Assembly: GCA_030835185.1 (NCBI GenBank) | Contig: JAUQWL010000098.1 | Location: forward strand, 1-11,998 | Source of the DNA: Solirubrobacterales bacterium | GTDB taxonomy: Bacteria; Actinomycetota; Thermoleophilia; Solirubrobacterales; 70-9 | DNA length: 11,998 nt | Reading direction: 5' to 3' | Shown here: positions 1-8,097 of the stretch, in pieces | Numbering within the stretch: position 1 is the first letter of the stretch | Layout of the letters: every line of letters starts with the position of its first letter | Translations under genes and position numbers: made by a program | The notes under the pieces: generated by a model | Databases searched by the model: none | Told to the model about the DNA's origin: nothing | The model's input: the letters and a program-made list of their open reading frames with translations, nothing else

Positions 1-2339
1 TCACGGTCTACGGTGACTTCGATGCCGACGGGGTCTGTGCCACCGCGATCATCGTCAACATGCTGCGCCAGATCGGCGCCGACTGCGACTGGTTCATCCC
101 GGATCGGATCACCGCCGGATACGGCCTCAATCCGGATGCCATTCGGGAGATATCCGGCCGTGGCACCCGCCTGGTGATCACGGTCGACTGCGGCGTGACG
201 TCCGTTGAGGAAGTCGAACTGGCGAAGTCCCTCGGCATGGGCATCATCATCACCGATCATCATCGGACCGGTGCGGAGCTACCCGCCTGCACGATCCTCC
301 ATCCGCAGGTCAGCGGCTACCCCTTCCCGCAGCTCTGCGGGGCGGCCGTGGCGGCGAAGTTCGCAAGTGCCGTGCGGCGCGAGGCCGGACTCGATCCGGC
401 CCTCGACGAGGACGATCTCGATCTCGTTGCACTGGCGAGCGTCGCCGATGTGATGCCCCTGACCGGCGAGAACCGCAGGCTCGTCCGGGAAGGTCTGCAG
501 GTTGCCAGGCGTGCCCGGCGTCCGGGCATGCGGGCGCTGATAGCGGAGTGCCGGCTGGAGGCCTCGCGACTCTCGTCGGAGGACCTCGGTTTCCGGCTCG
601 GTCCACGGATCAATGCTGCCGGGAGGATCTATCGCGCCGATGCCGGGGTCGAGCTGTTTCTGTGCGGCTCTGCCGACCGGGCGGCCGAGATCGCCAACGA
701 GCTCGGCCGGGCAAACAGCGAACGCCGGCGGATCGAGCGCGAAGTCGAGACCGCCGCCGAATCGGCCCGTCGGGATCTGGGAGAGCAGGACCCGCCGGTG
801 CTGGTGCTGGCAGGGGACGGCTGGCATCCGGGCGTAATCGGCATCGTCGCAGCGAAGCTGGTCCGCCGCCATGGCGTGCCCGCGGTGGTGATCGCCCTCG
901 ACGGCGGGGCCGGCAGGGGCTCTGCGCGGGGAGTGCCGGGTCTCGACCTCCACGACGCGATAGCTTCGACTGCGGACCTGCTCGAGGGGTTCGGTGGTCA
1001 TGCCGCCGCGGCCGGACTGCAGATCCGGACCGAACGCATTCCCGAATTCCGCGACGCGCTCGGTCGGGCGGTGTCCCGGATGCTCGGCGAGAGCCTCAGA
1101 GGTACGAACGAGCCGGTGGACGCCTTCGCCGGCGGATCCGAGCTGGCGATCGGACTCGCCGAGGAGTTCGAGCGGCTGGAGCCTTGCGGAAAGGACAACT
1201 CCAGGATCGCGCTGCTCATTCCGTCCGCGAGAATCACTGACCTGAGAGAGATCGGTGACGGAAAGCACTGCCGGTTCACGGTCGTCTCCGGCGGGGCGCG
1301 GGCTGCCGGTGTCTGCTTCGGACGCGCCGGCTTCGGAGTCGACGAAGACACCCCGCTTGACCTGCTTGCGGAGATCTCTGTCAATCACTGGAACGGCTCC
1401 TCCGAAGCCCGGATCCAGGTCCGGGATGCATTCCCGCTGCCGGGGCGGGGAGGGGGGGACCGCGATCGGACTCTGCAGGGTTGCGAAGCAGGGGAGTGGT
1501 GGCAGCGCTTCGATTTCGCAATGGACGGGGACGCCCCGCTCGAACGGCTACGGACCGCTGGAGACGGGGCCGTCGCACACCGGCGCGGAGATCGACCCGA
1601 CGCGGTTCTCGATGGTCCGGCCGAGGTGGTTCTCGCCGAGCTCGTTTCCTCGGGGGAACCGCTTCTGGTCGTCACCGCCGACGCCCGGCGCCGCTGGCTC
1701 TCGCTCGGCGGGGCAGAGGGTGTCGCGCGTTTTGCCGGTGCGGGTGGTGACCGTCCGGTTTCCGGTCTCTGGTCTGGCAGTCCGGGGGACGCAGCCGGTG
1801 CTTTTTTCCAGACCGTGTCCGAGGGGGTGGGTCTGACCGACTACGAGAGCCTTCTGACTCTGGCCGGACCGGTTCCCGAGAACACGCTCGTCCTGCTCTT
1901 CGATCCGCCGGCTTCGGATCTCCAGAAGGGCGTGGCCCTCTCGTGCGGTCGATCGGCATACGCGACCAGCGACCGGGCTGCGATCGAGTTCGCAGTTGCG
2001 GCGGCTGTCGACGGTCACTCTTTGACGGGGGATCTTCGAGTCCTGTTCCGGTCTCTGAAGGATGCGGTTGAGCGTTCCGGTGGGGGTGATGCGGGCGGCG
2101 AGGAGCTGCTCGAGATCCTGCGTGGTGACCGCGATCACGAGCGGTCGCCCGAAAGGGCTGCCCTCCTGCTCAGGGTTCTGATCCAGACAGGACTCGCCCG
2201 TACGGAGAGCCTCGGTGGTGCCCGACGCGCCGGCATCGTATCCTCGGAGAAGGTGGACCTCACCGATTCGCCGCTCTTTTCCGAACAGGAGCGGCTCTAC
2301 AAGGAGCAGGTCGCATTTCTGAGGCAGTCGAACAGGTAG
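1..2339 (+). CDS. recJ: RecJ single-stranded-DNA-specific 5'-3' exonuclease, 3' part (5' end outside window)
   Basis: The open frame enters from the left edge (first full codon at base 3), so the N-terminus is missing; the first in-window ATG (base 60) is internal. RecJ degrades 5' ends of single-stranded DNA in recombination and mismatch/base-excision repair. DHH phosphoesterase motifs are visible in order: YGDFDADGV at the edge, VDCGV, the DHH triad (bases 255-263), ADVMPLTGENR and GPRINAAGR. The DHHA1 half follows with WHPGVIGIVAAKL and GGHAAAAGL. An OB-fold region comes next, but its usual PxGxGNP-like motif reads EPCGKDNS. A C-terminal extension of about 290 residues follows (from about base 1440), with short hydrophobic strands such as LLVVTA and TLVLLF; its position is like the extra C-terminal domain of Firmicutes RecJ. 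The 778 visible residues exceed the 577 of E. coli RecJ and approach the B. subtilis length. Family call is secure; the role of the extension is unknown. The rel gene follows directly. Confidence 0.95.
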   Translation, partial: TVYGDFDADGVCATAIIVNMLRQIGADCDWFIPDRITAGYGLNPDAIREISGRGTRLVITVDCGVTSVEEVELAKSLGMGIIITDHHRTGAELPACTILHPQVSGYPFPQLCGAAVAAKFASAVRREAGLDPALDEDDLDLVALASVADVMPLTGENRRLVREGLQVARRARRPGMRALIAECRLEASRLSSEDLGFRLGPRINAAGRIYRADAGVELFLCGSADRAAEIANELGRANSERRRIEREVETAAESARRDLGEQDPPVLVLAGDGWHPGVIGIVAAKLVRRHGVPAVVIALDGGAGRGSARGVPGLDLHDAIASTADLLEGFGGHAAAAGLQIRTERIPEFRDALGRAVSRMLGESLRGTNEPVDAFAGGSELAIGLAEEFERLEPCGKDNSRIALLIPSARITDLREIGDGKHCRFTVVSGGARAAGVCFGRAGFGVDEDTPLDLLAEISVNHWNGSSEARIQVRDAFPLPGRGGGDRDRTLQGCEAGEWWQRFDFAMDGDAPLERLRTAGDGAVAHRRGDRPDAVLDGPAEVVLAELVSSGEPLLVVTADARRRWLSLGGAEGVARFAGAGGDRPVSGLWSGSPGDAAGAFFQTVSEGVGLTDYESLLTLAGPVPENTLVLLFDPPASDLQKGVALSCGRSAYATSDRAAIEFAVAAAVDGHSLTGDLRVLFRSLKDAVERSGGGDAGGEELLEILRGDRDHERSPERAALLLRVLIQTGLARTESLGGARRAGIVSSEKVDLTDSPLFSEQERLYKEQVAFLRQSNR
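2301..2317 (+). promoter_or_regulatory. Shine-Dalgarno AAGGAG with candidate ATT start for rel
   Basis: Inside the 3' end of recJ, AAGGAG (2301-2306) lies 8 nt before ATT (2315-2317). That ATT is in frame with rel and no stop lies between it and the ATG at 2402. The ATG itself has no ribosome binding site at a useful distance; the nearest GAGG is 20 nt away. No ATG, GTG or TTG occurs in frame between the two. An ATT start would add 29 residues and overlap recJ by 25 nt. ATT starts are rare (infC is the classic case), so this is a candidate only. Confidence 0.3.
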
Positions 2340-2401
2340 CTGAAGCACAGGATGTCCTTTCCGGGCTGACCCCGAGTGAGGTCTCGCTGCTCGACGACCT
2401 G

Positions 2402-4576
2402 ATGGCGGTCATCTCGGACTTCGAAAGCAGCGAAGGGGACGGCTCCCTGCCGATACGCGAACCGCTGGATCGCGACGAGGTGACCCGGGCGTTCATCTTC
2501 GCCTGCCGCCATCACGCCGACCAGAAGCGGCAGTCAGGCGTTGAATTCATCACCCATCCGGTCGGCGTCGCGCGGATATCGGTCGGCATGAGCCTCGACA
2601 CCGAGACGATCTGCGCCGCCCTGCTTCACGACACGGTCGAAGACACTTCGGCCAGTCTCGAGGAGATCGAACAGGAGTTCGGCCCGGAGATCGCCCGGCT
2701 TGTCGACGGGGTGACCAAGCTGACCGAGATCACCTTCGAGAGCCGGGACGAACGCCAGGCCGAGAACTACCGCAAGATGATGATCGCGATGGCCTCGGAT
2801 GTGCGGGTCATCCTGGTCAAACTGGCCGACCGGCTCCACAACATGCGTACTCTGAGTTCGCTTCCGAAGAAGAAGCAGATCGTCAAGTCGCGCGAGACGC
2901 TGGAAATATACGCGCCGCTCGCACACCGGCTCGGCATCCACGCGATCAAATGGGAACTGGAGGACCTCGCCTTTGCCACGCTCCACCCGCGCCAGTACGC
3001 CGAGATCAAACACCTGGTGGCCCAGCAGCGGACCGAGCGTGAGGAGTTCGTGAGCGACGCCGGCGGCTTCCTCAGCGAAGAACTGCTCAAGGTCGGCATC
3101 GAGGCCGAGATCGCCGGCCGGGCGAAGCACTTCTACTCGATCTATACGAAGATGACCAAGAAGGGCCGGGAGTTCAACGAGATCTTCGACCTGACCGCGA
3201 TGCGGGTGATCGTCGACTCGGTCAAGGACTGCTACGGAGCGATCGGGGTAGTCCACTCGCTCTGGAAGCCGTTGCCGGGCCGCTTCAAGGACTACATCGC
3301 CATGCCGAAGGCGAACATGTACCAGGCACTTCACACGACCGTGATCGGTCTCGAGGGCAAGCCGCTGGAGATCCAGATCCGAACCCGTGAGATGCACCGT
3401 CTGGCCGAGTACGGTATCGCCGCGCACGTCTCCTACAAAGAGGGTGCGTCCGGTGGGCAGCGCGGCAGCATGAGCTGGCTCAGGCAGCTTCTGGAGGCGG
3501 AGTCGGACCAGAACCCGACCGAGTTCCTCGAGTCGCTCAAGGTCGACCTCTTCGAAGAGGAAGTCTTCGTCTTCACCCCGAAGGGCGAGGTGATCAATCT
3601 CTCTGCCGGTTCGACCCCGCTGGACTTTGCCTACTCGATCCACACGGATGTCGGTCACCGATGCGTCGGAGCCAAGGTCAACGGCAAGATCGTGCCGCTT
3701 CACTACCAGCTCAAGTCGGGCGACATAGTCGAGGTCATGACCGCCAACCAGGAACGCGGGCCTTCTCGCGACTGGATCAAGATGGTGCGGACCAGCCGTG
3801 CGCGCAACAAGATCCGTGCCTGGTTCCGGGAGGAGCGCCGGGACGACGCCGAACGCGACGGACGCGAAGCGTTGGCCAAGGCCCTCAGAAAGCACGATCT
3901 GCCGCCGCAGAAGTTCGCCGGCTCACCGATGCTCGCCGATGTGATGAGGGAGATGGGTTTTCGCAAGGCCGACGACTTCTACATCGCGCTCGGTCGCGGC
4001 AAGATCTCGGCCAAGACGACGGCCAAGAAACTGCTCCAGCGACTGCGGGCAGGGGAGGTGATCGAACCGGCGCCGGTCGAGAGCGTGACCAGGCCCGGCC
4101 GCCGGGCCAGCGCCGAGGAAGCCTCCGAGTTCGGGATCGTGGTCGAAGGTGTCGACAACGTCCCGCTGCGTCTGGCCAAGTGCTGTCTGCCGGTTCCCGG
4201 CGACGAGATCCTCGGCTACGTCTCGCTCGGACGGGGGATCACGATCCATCGCACGGACTGTCGCAACGTCTCCGATCTCAGTAACACGCCCGAGAGGCTG
4301 GTCAACGTCGCCTGGGAGGGTGAGAACGAAACCACCTTCGAGGTCGAGATCCAGATCGACGCATACGACCGCACCAGGCTCCTCGAGGATCTCGCCAAGA
4401 CCTTTGCCGAGGTCGGTGTGAACATCCTCTCGGCCACCTGCGCGACCAGTCCGCCGATGGTCAAGAACACCTTCGTGGTCGAGGTTGCCGACACCGGCCA
4501 GATGAAACAGTGCATCAACCGCATGCGACAGGTCGAGTCGGTCTTCGACGCCTACCGGATCACGCCCAGCGGCTGA
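2402..4576 (+). CDS. relA: Bifunctional (p)ppGpp synthetase/hydrolase (RelA/SpoT homologue, Rel)
   Basis: Makes (p)ppGpp from ATP and GDP/GTP on stalled ribosomes and also hydrolyses it, controlling the stringent response. All RSH domains are present in 724 residues, the normal length. The N-terminal HD hydrolase has an intact HDTVED motif (His76-Asp77) followed by KLADRLHNMRTL. The synthetase domain carries GRFKDYIAMPK (RFKD at 294-297, the signature of bifunctional rather than synthetase-only enzymes), YQALHTTV (from 307) and the catalytic-type Glu323 in LEIQIRT. The TGS domain is near 384-447, the zinc-finger-like region has CC at 594-595 and HRTDC at 616-620, and an ACT/RRM domain runs from about 646 to the end. 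It lies 62 nt after recJ and is probably co-transcribed with it. The ATG at 2402 gives a plausible N-terminus (about 36 residues before the HD domain) but lacks a Shine-Dalgarno, and the frame stays open upstream, so the true start may be the ATT at 2315. Confidence 0.96.
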   Translation: MAVISDFESSEGDGSLPIREPLDRDEVTRAFIFACRHHADQKRQSGVEFITHPVGVARISVGMSLDTETICAALLHDTVEDTSASLEEIEQEFGPEIARLVDGVTKLTEITFESRDERQAENYRKMMIAMASDVRVILVKLADRLHNMRTLSSLPKKKQIVKSRETLEIYAPLAHRLGIHAIKWELEDLAFATLHPRQYAEIKHLVAQQRTEREEFVSDAGGFLSEELLKVGIEAEIAGRAKHFYSIYTKMTKKGREFNEIFDLTAMRVIVDSVKDCYGAIGVVHSLWKPLPGRFKDYIAMPKANMYQALHTTVIGLEGKPLEIQIRTREMHRLAEYGIAAHVSYKEGASGGQRGSMSWLRQLLEAESDQNPTEFLESLKVDLFEEEVFVFTPKGEVINLSAGSTPLDFAYSIHTDVGHRCVGAKVNGKIVPLHYQLKSGDIVEVMTANQERGPSRDWIKMVRTSRARNKIRAWFREERRDDAERDGREALAKALRKHDLPPQKFAGSPMLADVMREMGFRKADDFYIALGRGKISAKTTAKKLLQRLRAGEVIEPAPVESVTRPGRRASAEEASEFGIVVEGVDNVPLRLAKCCLPVPGDEILGYVSLGRGITIHRTDCRNVSDLSNTPERLVNVAWEGENETTFEVEIQIDAYDRTRLLEDLAKTFAEVGVNILSATCATSPPMVKNTFVVEVADTGQMKQCINRMRQVESVFDAYRITPSG

Positions 4577-4591
4577 TCGTCTCCCGGGACT

Positions 4592-4629
4592 CCCGCCGCA
4601 ACCCGGCCTCCGGCGGGGAGCAGCCGGGT
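4592..4629. terminator. Possible GC-rich stem-loop between convergent genes
   Basis: This lies between the ends of rel (+) and the lipid kinase (-). Two mutually exclusive 7-bp hairpins can form: CCCGCCG (4592-4598) with CGGCGGG (4611-4617), and ACCCGGC (4601-4607) with GCCGGGT (4623-4629). Neither is followed by a T-run on either strand, so this would be at best a weak or factor-dependent terminator. It is about 15 nt after the rel stop. Confidence 0.3.
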
Positions 4630-4642
4630 CGGGTTCGGGGGC

Positions 4643-4741
4643 TCAGCCCAGGCGGTCTTCGACCGACCGGAGCTTGTCGGCGAGGCTCTGGTCGCGGTCG
4701 CTCCGCTGGTCCGACTTCGACGCGACGCCGGCCGGCGGCTC
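4643..4741 (-). pseudogene. 32-codon coding-like tail in a shifted frame after the lipid kinase stop
   Basis: Directly past the kinase stop codon (TGA, 4742-4740), the +1-shifted frame stays open for 32 codons to a TGA at 4645-4643. By hand count 31 of 32 third positions are G or C, against about 25 of 32 first and 16 of 32 second positions. This is the three-base pattern of real genes in a GC-rich genome. The peptide is charged and helix-like, ending DKLRSVEDRLG. The frame has no ATG, GTG or TTG before it meets a stop at the kinase CTG-AAG junction, so it cannot easily be a gene of its own. It could be an old C-terminal extension of the kinase cut off by a one-base change, the product of ribosomal frameshifting, or the result of an indel error (a C6 run lies just upstream). 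The kinase itself ends in a family-typical way. Confidence 0.4.
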
Positions 4742-5696
4742 AGGCGACGATGGAGAGCGCCCGGGGGGCGGCCTTCAGGGTCACCTGTTCGCGGGTGCCG
4801 ATGAAGTCGCCGTCGACCTGGACCGGGAACCGCCGGATCTCACCTTCGTCATCGGTCGAAAGCGAGCGCAGCTGAGCCACGTCGAACTTCTCGAAGGCCT
4901 CGACCTGACTGTGCTTTGCGGCGGCCAGACGGTTTGAGAGCAGCCGCGGGATGACGCTCATCGCGTCGAACTGATTCGCCCGTTTGAGCACGAGCATTCC
5001 GAGCGCACCGTCGTCGATCGCCACGTTCGAGCAGACATGAATCGGCTGGTTGGCGAAGTAGGTGAACGGGTCGGAGTTCTGGGCCAGGACGGTCACGCCC
5101 TGGACCGTGCGGCCTCCGCTCTCGACCTCGAGCCGAACCGGATTTCGCATGTAACTGCGCATATAGGCCGAGAGCGCCGCCCAGGAGTAGAACCACGGTC
5201 CCGCCTTCGCCTTGAGTTTCGGTTTGGCGTCGACCCTCTTGACCACGCTGGCATCTATCCCGGCACCGCAGGAGAAGACGAAGTAGCGGCTGTCGACCAT
5301 GCCGAGATCGATCCTGCGCGGATTGAAGTCGTCGGCGAGCGAAAGCAGGTGCTCGGTTGCATCGACGACGTCGTTGGGGATGCCGAGGCTCCGGCAGACC
5401 ACGTTCGTATTGCCGCCGGGCAGAAAAGAGACCGGGATGTCCGTTCCGGCCAGTCCGTTGACGACCTCGTTGATCGTACCGTCCCCCCCGAAAGCGACCA
5501 CGATGTCGTAGTCGCCGTCCCGGGCCTCACGGCCGATTTCGATCGCGTGGTCCTGGCTCTCCGTCGCCTCGACTTCGACTTCGAAGCGTCCCTGGAGGGC
5601 GTAGATCACCAGGTTCTTGAGGCGGTCCGAGACGGTCGTCGCGTACGGATTGACGATGACCAGCATGCGCCGCCGGATCGTTGAGTCCGGGTTCAA
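4740..5696 (-). CDS. Diacylglycerol kinase-family lipid kinase (DAGK/YegS/BmrU type)
   Basis: Predicted soluble or peripheral membrane kinase that phosphorylates diacylglycerol or a related lipid with ATP, recycling it into phospholipid synthesis. The N-terminal catalytic domain shows IVNPYAT (residues 14-20, nucleotide-site strand-loop), the family hallmark FGGDGTINEVVNG (GGDG at 70-73) and the substrate loop FLPGGNTNVVCR (PGGN at 93-96). The C-terminal beta-sandwich ends with QVDGDFIG and PRALSIVA, as family members usually do; 318 residues is typical. The start is TTG (5696-5694), overlapping the stop of the upstream hydrolase in the tetranucleotide TTGA, which suggests translational coupling; GAGG lies about 7 nt upstream. 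An internal ATG at codon 11 is the alternative start but has no clear ribosome binding site. Last gene of the minus-strand run. The exact lipid substrate cannot be told from sequence. See the coding-like tail just downstream. Confidence 0.88.
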   Translation of the reverse strand: MNPDSTIRRRMLVIVNPYATTVSDRLKNLVIYALQGRFEVEVEATESQDHAIEIGREARDGDYDIVVAFGGDGTINEVVNGLAGTDIPVSFLPGGNTNVVCRSLGIPNDVVDATEHLLSLADDFNPRRIDLGMVDSRYFVFSCGAGIDASVVKRVDAKPKLKAKAGPWFYSWAALSAYMRSYMRNPVRLEVESGGRTVQGVTVLAQNSDPFTYFANQPIHVCSNVAIDDGALGMLVLKRANQFDAMSVIPRLLSNRLAAAKHSQVEAFEKFDVAQLRSLSTDDEGEIRRFPVQVDGDFIGTREQVTLKAAPRALSIVA

Positions 5697-6718
5697 CCGA
5701 CTGCCTCGAAGATCAGCAGGCCGTCTTCTTCGCGCTCGCGGACGCGATTCTGGTCCCGGAGGATGTCAGTGTGCCCGATCACCTCCGAAAGGGTGAGGAA
5801 CGCCTGGGTGACGGCAACGTTGCCCCAGATCTCTTCGGCGATCGCGTGGGCGGTCCGCGGCCGGGCGGCGATGATGCGCTCGATCTTTTCCAGGCGCCGA
5901 AGCTGTGTGGCCATGCGGCGGTCGATCAGCTCGACGTGGTCGGTGATCGGGTCGCCGTGGCCGGAGAGCATCAACTCGATCGGCATCTCCCGGGTCAGGG
6001 CCATCGACCGGTTGTAGTTGACAAGTGAGCGAGTCCGGCCGGGGCTGCCATCGAGCGGCCGGGAGATCAGCGGGTTCGAGGAGATGTGGGACAGCAGGTG
6101 GTCGCCGCCGAAGGCCAGCTTTCTGTCCTCGTCCCAGAAAACCGTGTCTGAGGGACTGTGGCCGGGACGGTGGAGCACCCGGAGTCTGCGATCGCCGAGC
6201 TCGAGCATGCCGCCGTCCTCCAGGGGGCGGGTCACCATGACCGCGTCGCCGTAGTCGCGGTAAGTGGTGGAGAGGCTGCGCAGGGTGTTGGCTATGTCGG
6301 CGGAGATCCCGTGGCGCAGCATCAGCGATACGGCGAGCTCGTCTTCGGCGTCGGAGTTCTTGCCGAACTCCGCCAGCCGAACGGCCGCGATCCGCAGCGC
6401 CGCGACCTCGGCGCCGGACCGCTTCGCGACCGTGTCGACAAGACCGATGTGATCGATATGCTGATGGGTGACCACGACCAGGTCGATCTCGTCGAGGCTG
6501 TGGCCGGTGCCCTCTATCCTCGACTCGAGTTCGGCAAGTGAGCGGTCGGAGCGCGGTCCTGCGTCGATCAGGGTCAGCGGGTCGCCTTCGATCAGGTAGC
6601 AGTTGACCCGCCCGACCGCGAACGGCGTCGGGATGGGCAGGCAGTGGATCCCGTGCTGCCGGGCCTCCGCCAGGACTTCGTCGGAGTCGCGTTCGGTTGC
6701 TCGGCGTTCTTCGGGCAC
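5693..6718 (-). CDS. Metallo-beta-lactamase-fold hydrolase with C-terminal winged-helix region (LACTB2-like)
   Basis: Binuclear metal hydrolase of the MBL superfamily. Metal ligands are seen in TxHxHxDH form (THQHIDH, His85, His87, Asp89, His90), in RPGHSPSD, in FGGDHLL and in LSGHGDP. The N-terminal strand motif with IDAGP is also normal. The last 70 or so residues, after the core, look like the small helical/winged-helix domain of LACTB2-type proteins, some of which cut RNA and others hydrolyse thioesters or similar bonds; the substrate is therefore open. The length is 341 residues. The start is GTG (6718-6716), with GAGGAG overlapping the stop of the upstream mutase about 9 nt before it. 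It overlaps the lipid kinase by 4 nt, so the two are likely translated together. No signal peptide is visible, so it is probably cytoplasmic. Family is secure, biochemical role unknown. Confidence 0.88.
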   Translation of the reverse strand: MPEERRATERDSDEVLAEARQHGIHCLPIPTPFAVGRVNCYLIEGDPLTLIDAGPRSDRSLAELESRIEGTGHSLDEIDLVVVTHQHIDHIGLVDTVAKRSGAEVAALRIAAVRLAEFGKNSDAEDELAVSLMLRHGISADIANTLRSLSTTYRDYGDAVMVTRPLEDGGMLELGDRRLRVLHRPGHSPSDTVFWDEDRKLAFGGDHLLSHISSNPLISRPLDGSPGRTRSLVNYNRSMALTREMPIELMLSGHGDPITDHVELIDRRMATQLRRLEKIERIIAARPRTAHAIAEEIWGNVAVTQAFLTLSEVIGHTDILRDQNRVREREEDGLLIFEAVG

Positions 6719-6731
6719 CCTCGTCTTCTCC

Positions 6732-8090
6732 TCAGCCGGCCCGGATCACTGCGAGCAACTCGTCGCGCTTTTCTTCCATGTCTTCGCGGGAGATCAGCGA
6801 CTCCAGATTGAGCCGGAGCAGTGGTTCCGTATTCGAGGGGCGCACGTTGAAGTGCCAGTCGCTGTAGTCGACCGAGACCCCGTCGAGGTGCGTGATCCCG
6901 GCATCCGGGTGCAGCGCCTCGATCTCGGCCATCTTGCCCTCCGGGTCGGCGACCTCGGAGTTGATCTCGCCGGAGATGAAGTACTTCGAGCGGAATTCGT
7001 CGATCAGGCCGGCGAGGTCGGTTTCGCTTTCGCCGAGAAGCTGAAGGATCCAGAGTGCGGGGATGGTGCCGGAGTCGGCGCAGTAGAAGTCGCGGAAGTA
7101 GTAGTGGCCGGACACCTCGCCCCCGAAAGCCGCGTTCTCTTCACGCATCCTCTTCTTGAAGAAGGCATGTCCGACGCGGGATAGAGCGGATTTCCCCCCG
7201 GCGGCCGCCACGGAGTCGGGTACCGCCCGGCTGGAGCGCGGGTCGTAGAGGATCGTCGCTCCGGGCTCGGTTTCGAGCGCGATCCTGGCCAGCAGCGCGC
7301 ATATGAAGTCTCCATCGCAGAACCGGCCGCGGCCGTCGATGAAGAAACAGCGGTCGGCGTCGCCGTCCCAGGCGATGCCGAGGTCGGCACCTTCCGACCG
7401 GACGCGTTCGATGATCAGCCGGCGGTTCTCCTCGAGAAGGGGGTTCGGCTCATGGTCGGGGAACTCTCCGTCGGGCTCGAAGTAGAGCTCGACCAGATCC
7501 ATGCCGAGTTCGTCCAGAATCGGTCCGACCATCGGACCGGCCATGCCGTTTCCACCGTCGACGACCACCTTCAGGGGACGGACCTTGTCCCGGTCGACCG
7601 TCTCCAGGGCCACACTGTGGTACTCGTCCCAGAGGTCGACCTCCTCCGAAGATCCGCCGCCCGGTGCGTCGCCGAGGCCGGCGTCCACCAGATTTTCGAT
7701 GTCGCCGATCCCGGCTTCGCCCGACAGGGCGAGGGCGCCCTCACGAACCAGCTTGACCCCGGTGTAGGCCTTCGGGTTGTGCGACGCGGTGCACATCGCG
7801 CCCCCGTCAAGCCCCCGGCTGCCGACGAGGAAATAGAGCAGTTCGGTCGCCACCTGGCCGGCGTCGATCACGTGAGCACCCTCCTCGACCATGCCCTCGA
7901 GGTATGCCGCGGACATCGCCGGGGCCGACAGACGCATGTCCCGACCGAGCCCGACGCGCAGATCGCAGACCTCTTTGCCGCGCAGGTCGCCGAGCACGCG
8001 GACGAAAGCCCGGCCGATCTGCCTGGCTGCCGCTTCGTCCATCTGGTCTCCGTAGAGCCCCCGGATGTCGTATGCCTTGAAGATCGACAC
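6732..8090 (-). CDS. Phosphomannomutase/phosphoglucomutase (alpha-D-phosphohexomutase family)
   Basis: Interconverts hexose 1-phosphate and 6-phosphate (mannose and/or glucose), feeding GDP-mannose or UDP/CDP-glucose for cell-wall glycans and glycolipids. The four functional loops are intact: the phosphoserine loop TASHNPKAYTG (Ser103 carries the phosphate), the Mg2+ loop DGDADR (Asp242, 244, 246), the sugar-recognition loop GEVSGHYYF, and the phosphate-binding loop RPSNTEP (417-423). The N-terminal FKAYDIRG is typical of the PMM/PGM group, and GEVSGHYYF is closer to PMM/PGM enzymes than to GlmM. At 452 residues it is full length. The start is GTG (8090-8088), 7 nt after the stop of the HIT gene, with only a weak GAAGGG upstream. 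Mannose versus glucose preference cannot be decided here, so no symbol is given. Confidence 0.92.
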   Translation of the reverse strand: MSIFKAYDIRGLYGDQMDEAAARQIGRAFVRVLGDLRGKEVCDLRVGLGRDMRLSAPAMSAAYLEGMVEEGAHVIDAGQVATELLYFLVGSRGLDGGAMCTASHNPKAYTGVKLVREGALALSGEAGIGDIENLVDAGLGDAPGGGSSEEVDLWDEYHSVALETVDRDKVRPLKVVVDGGNGMAGPMVGPILDELGMDLVELYFEPDGEFPDHEPNPLLEENRRLIIERVRSEGADLGIAWDGDADRCFFIDGRGRFCDGDFICALLARIALETEPGATILYDPRSSRAVPDSVAAAGGKSALSRVGHAFFKKRMREENAAFGGEVSGHYYFRDFYCADSGTIPALWILQLLGESETDLAGLIDEFRSKYFISGEINSEVADPEGKMAEIEALHPDAGITHLDGVSVDYSDWHFNVRPSNTEPLLRLNLESLISREDMEEKRDELLAVIRAG

Positions 8091-8097
8091 TGGCCGA

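Noticed and set aside
279..1388. 369-residue minus-strand ORF
   Set aside because: Antisense to the conserved catalytic half of recJ.
2534..3895. 453-residue minus-strand ORF
   Set aside because: Exact antisense shadow of rel in GC-rich DNA; no recognisable motifs.
5037..5684. 215-residue + strand ORF
   Set aside because: Antisense to the lipid kinase, which carries the family hallmarks.
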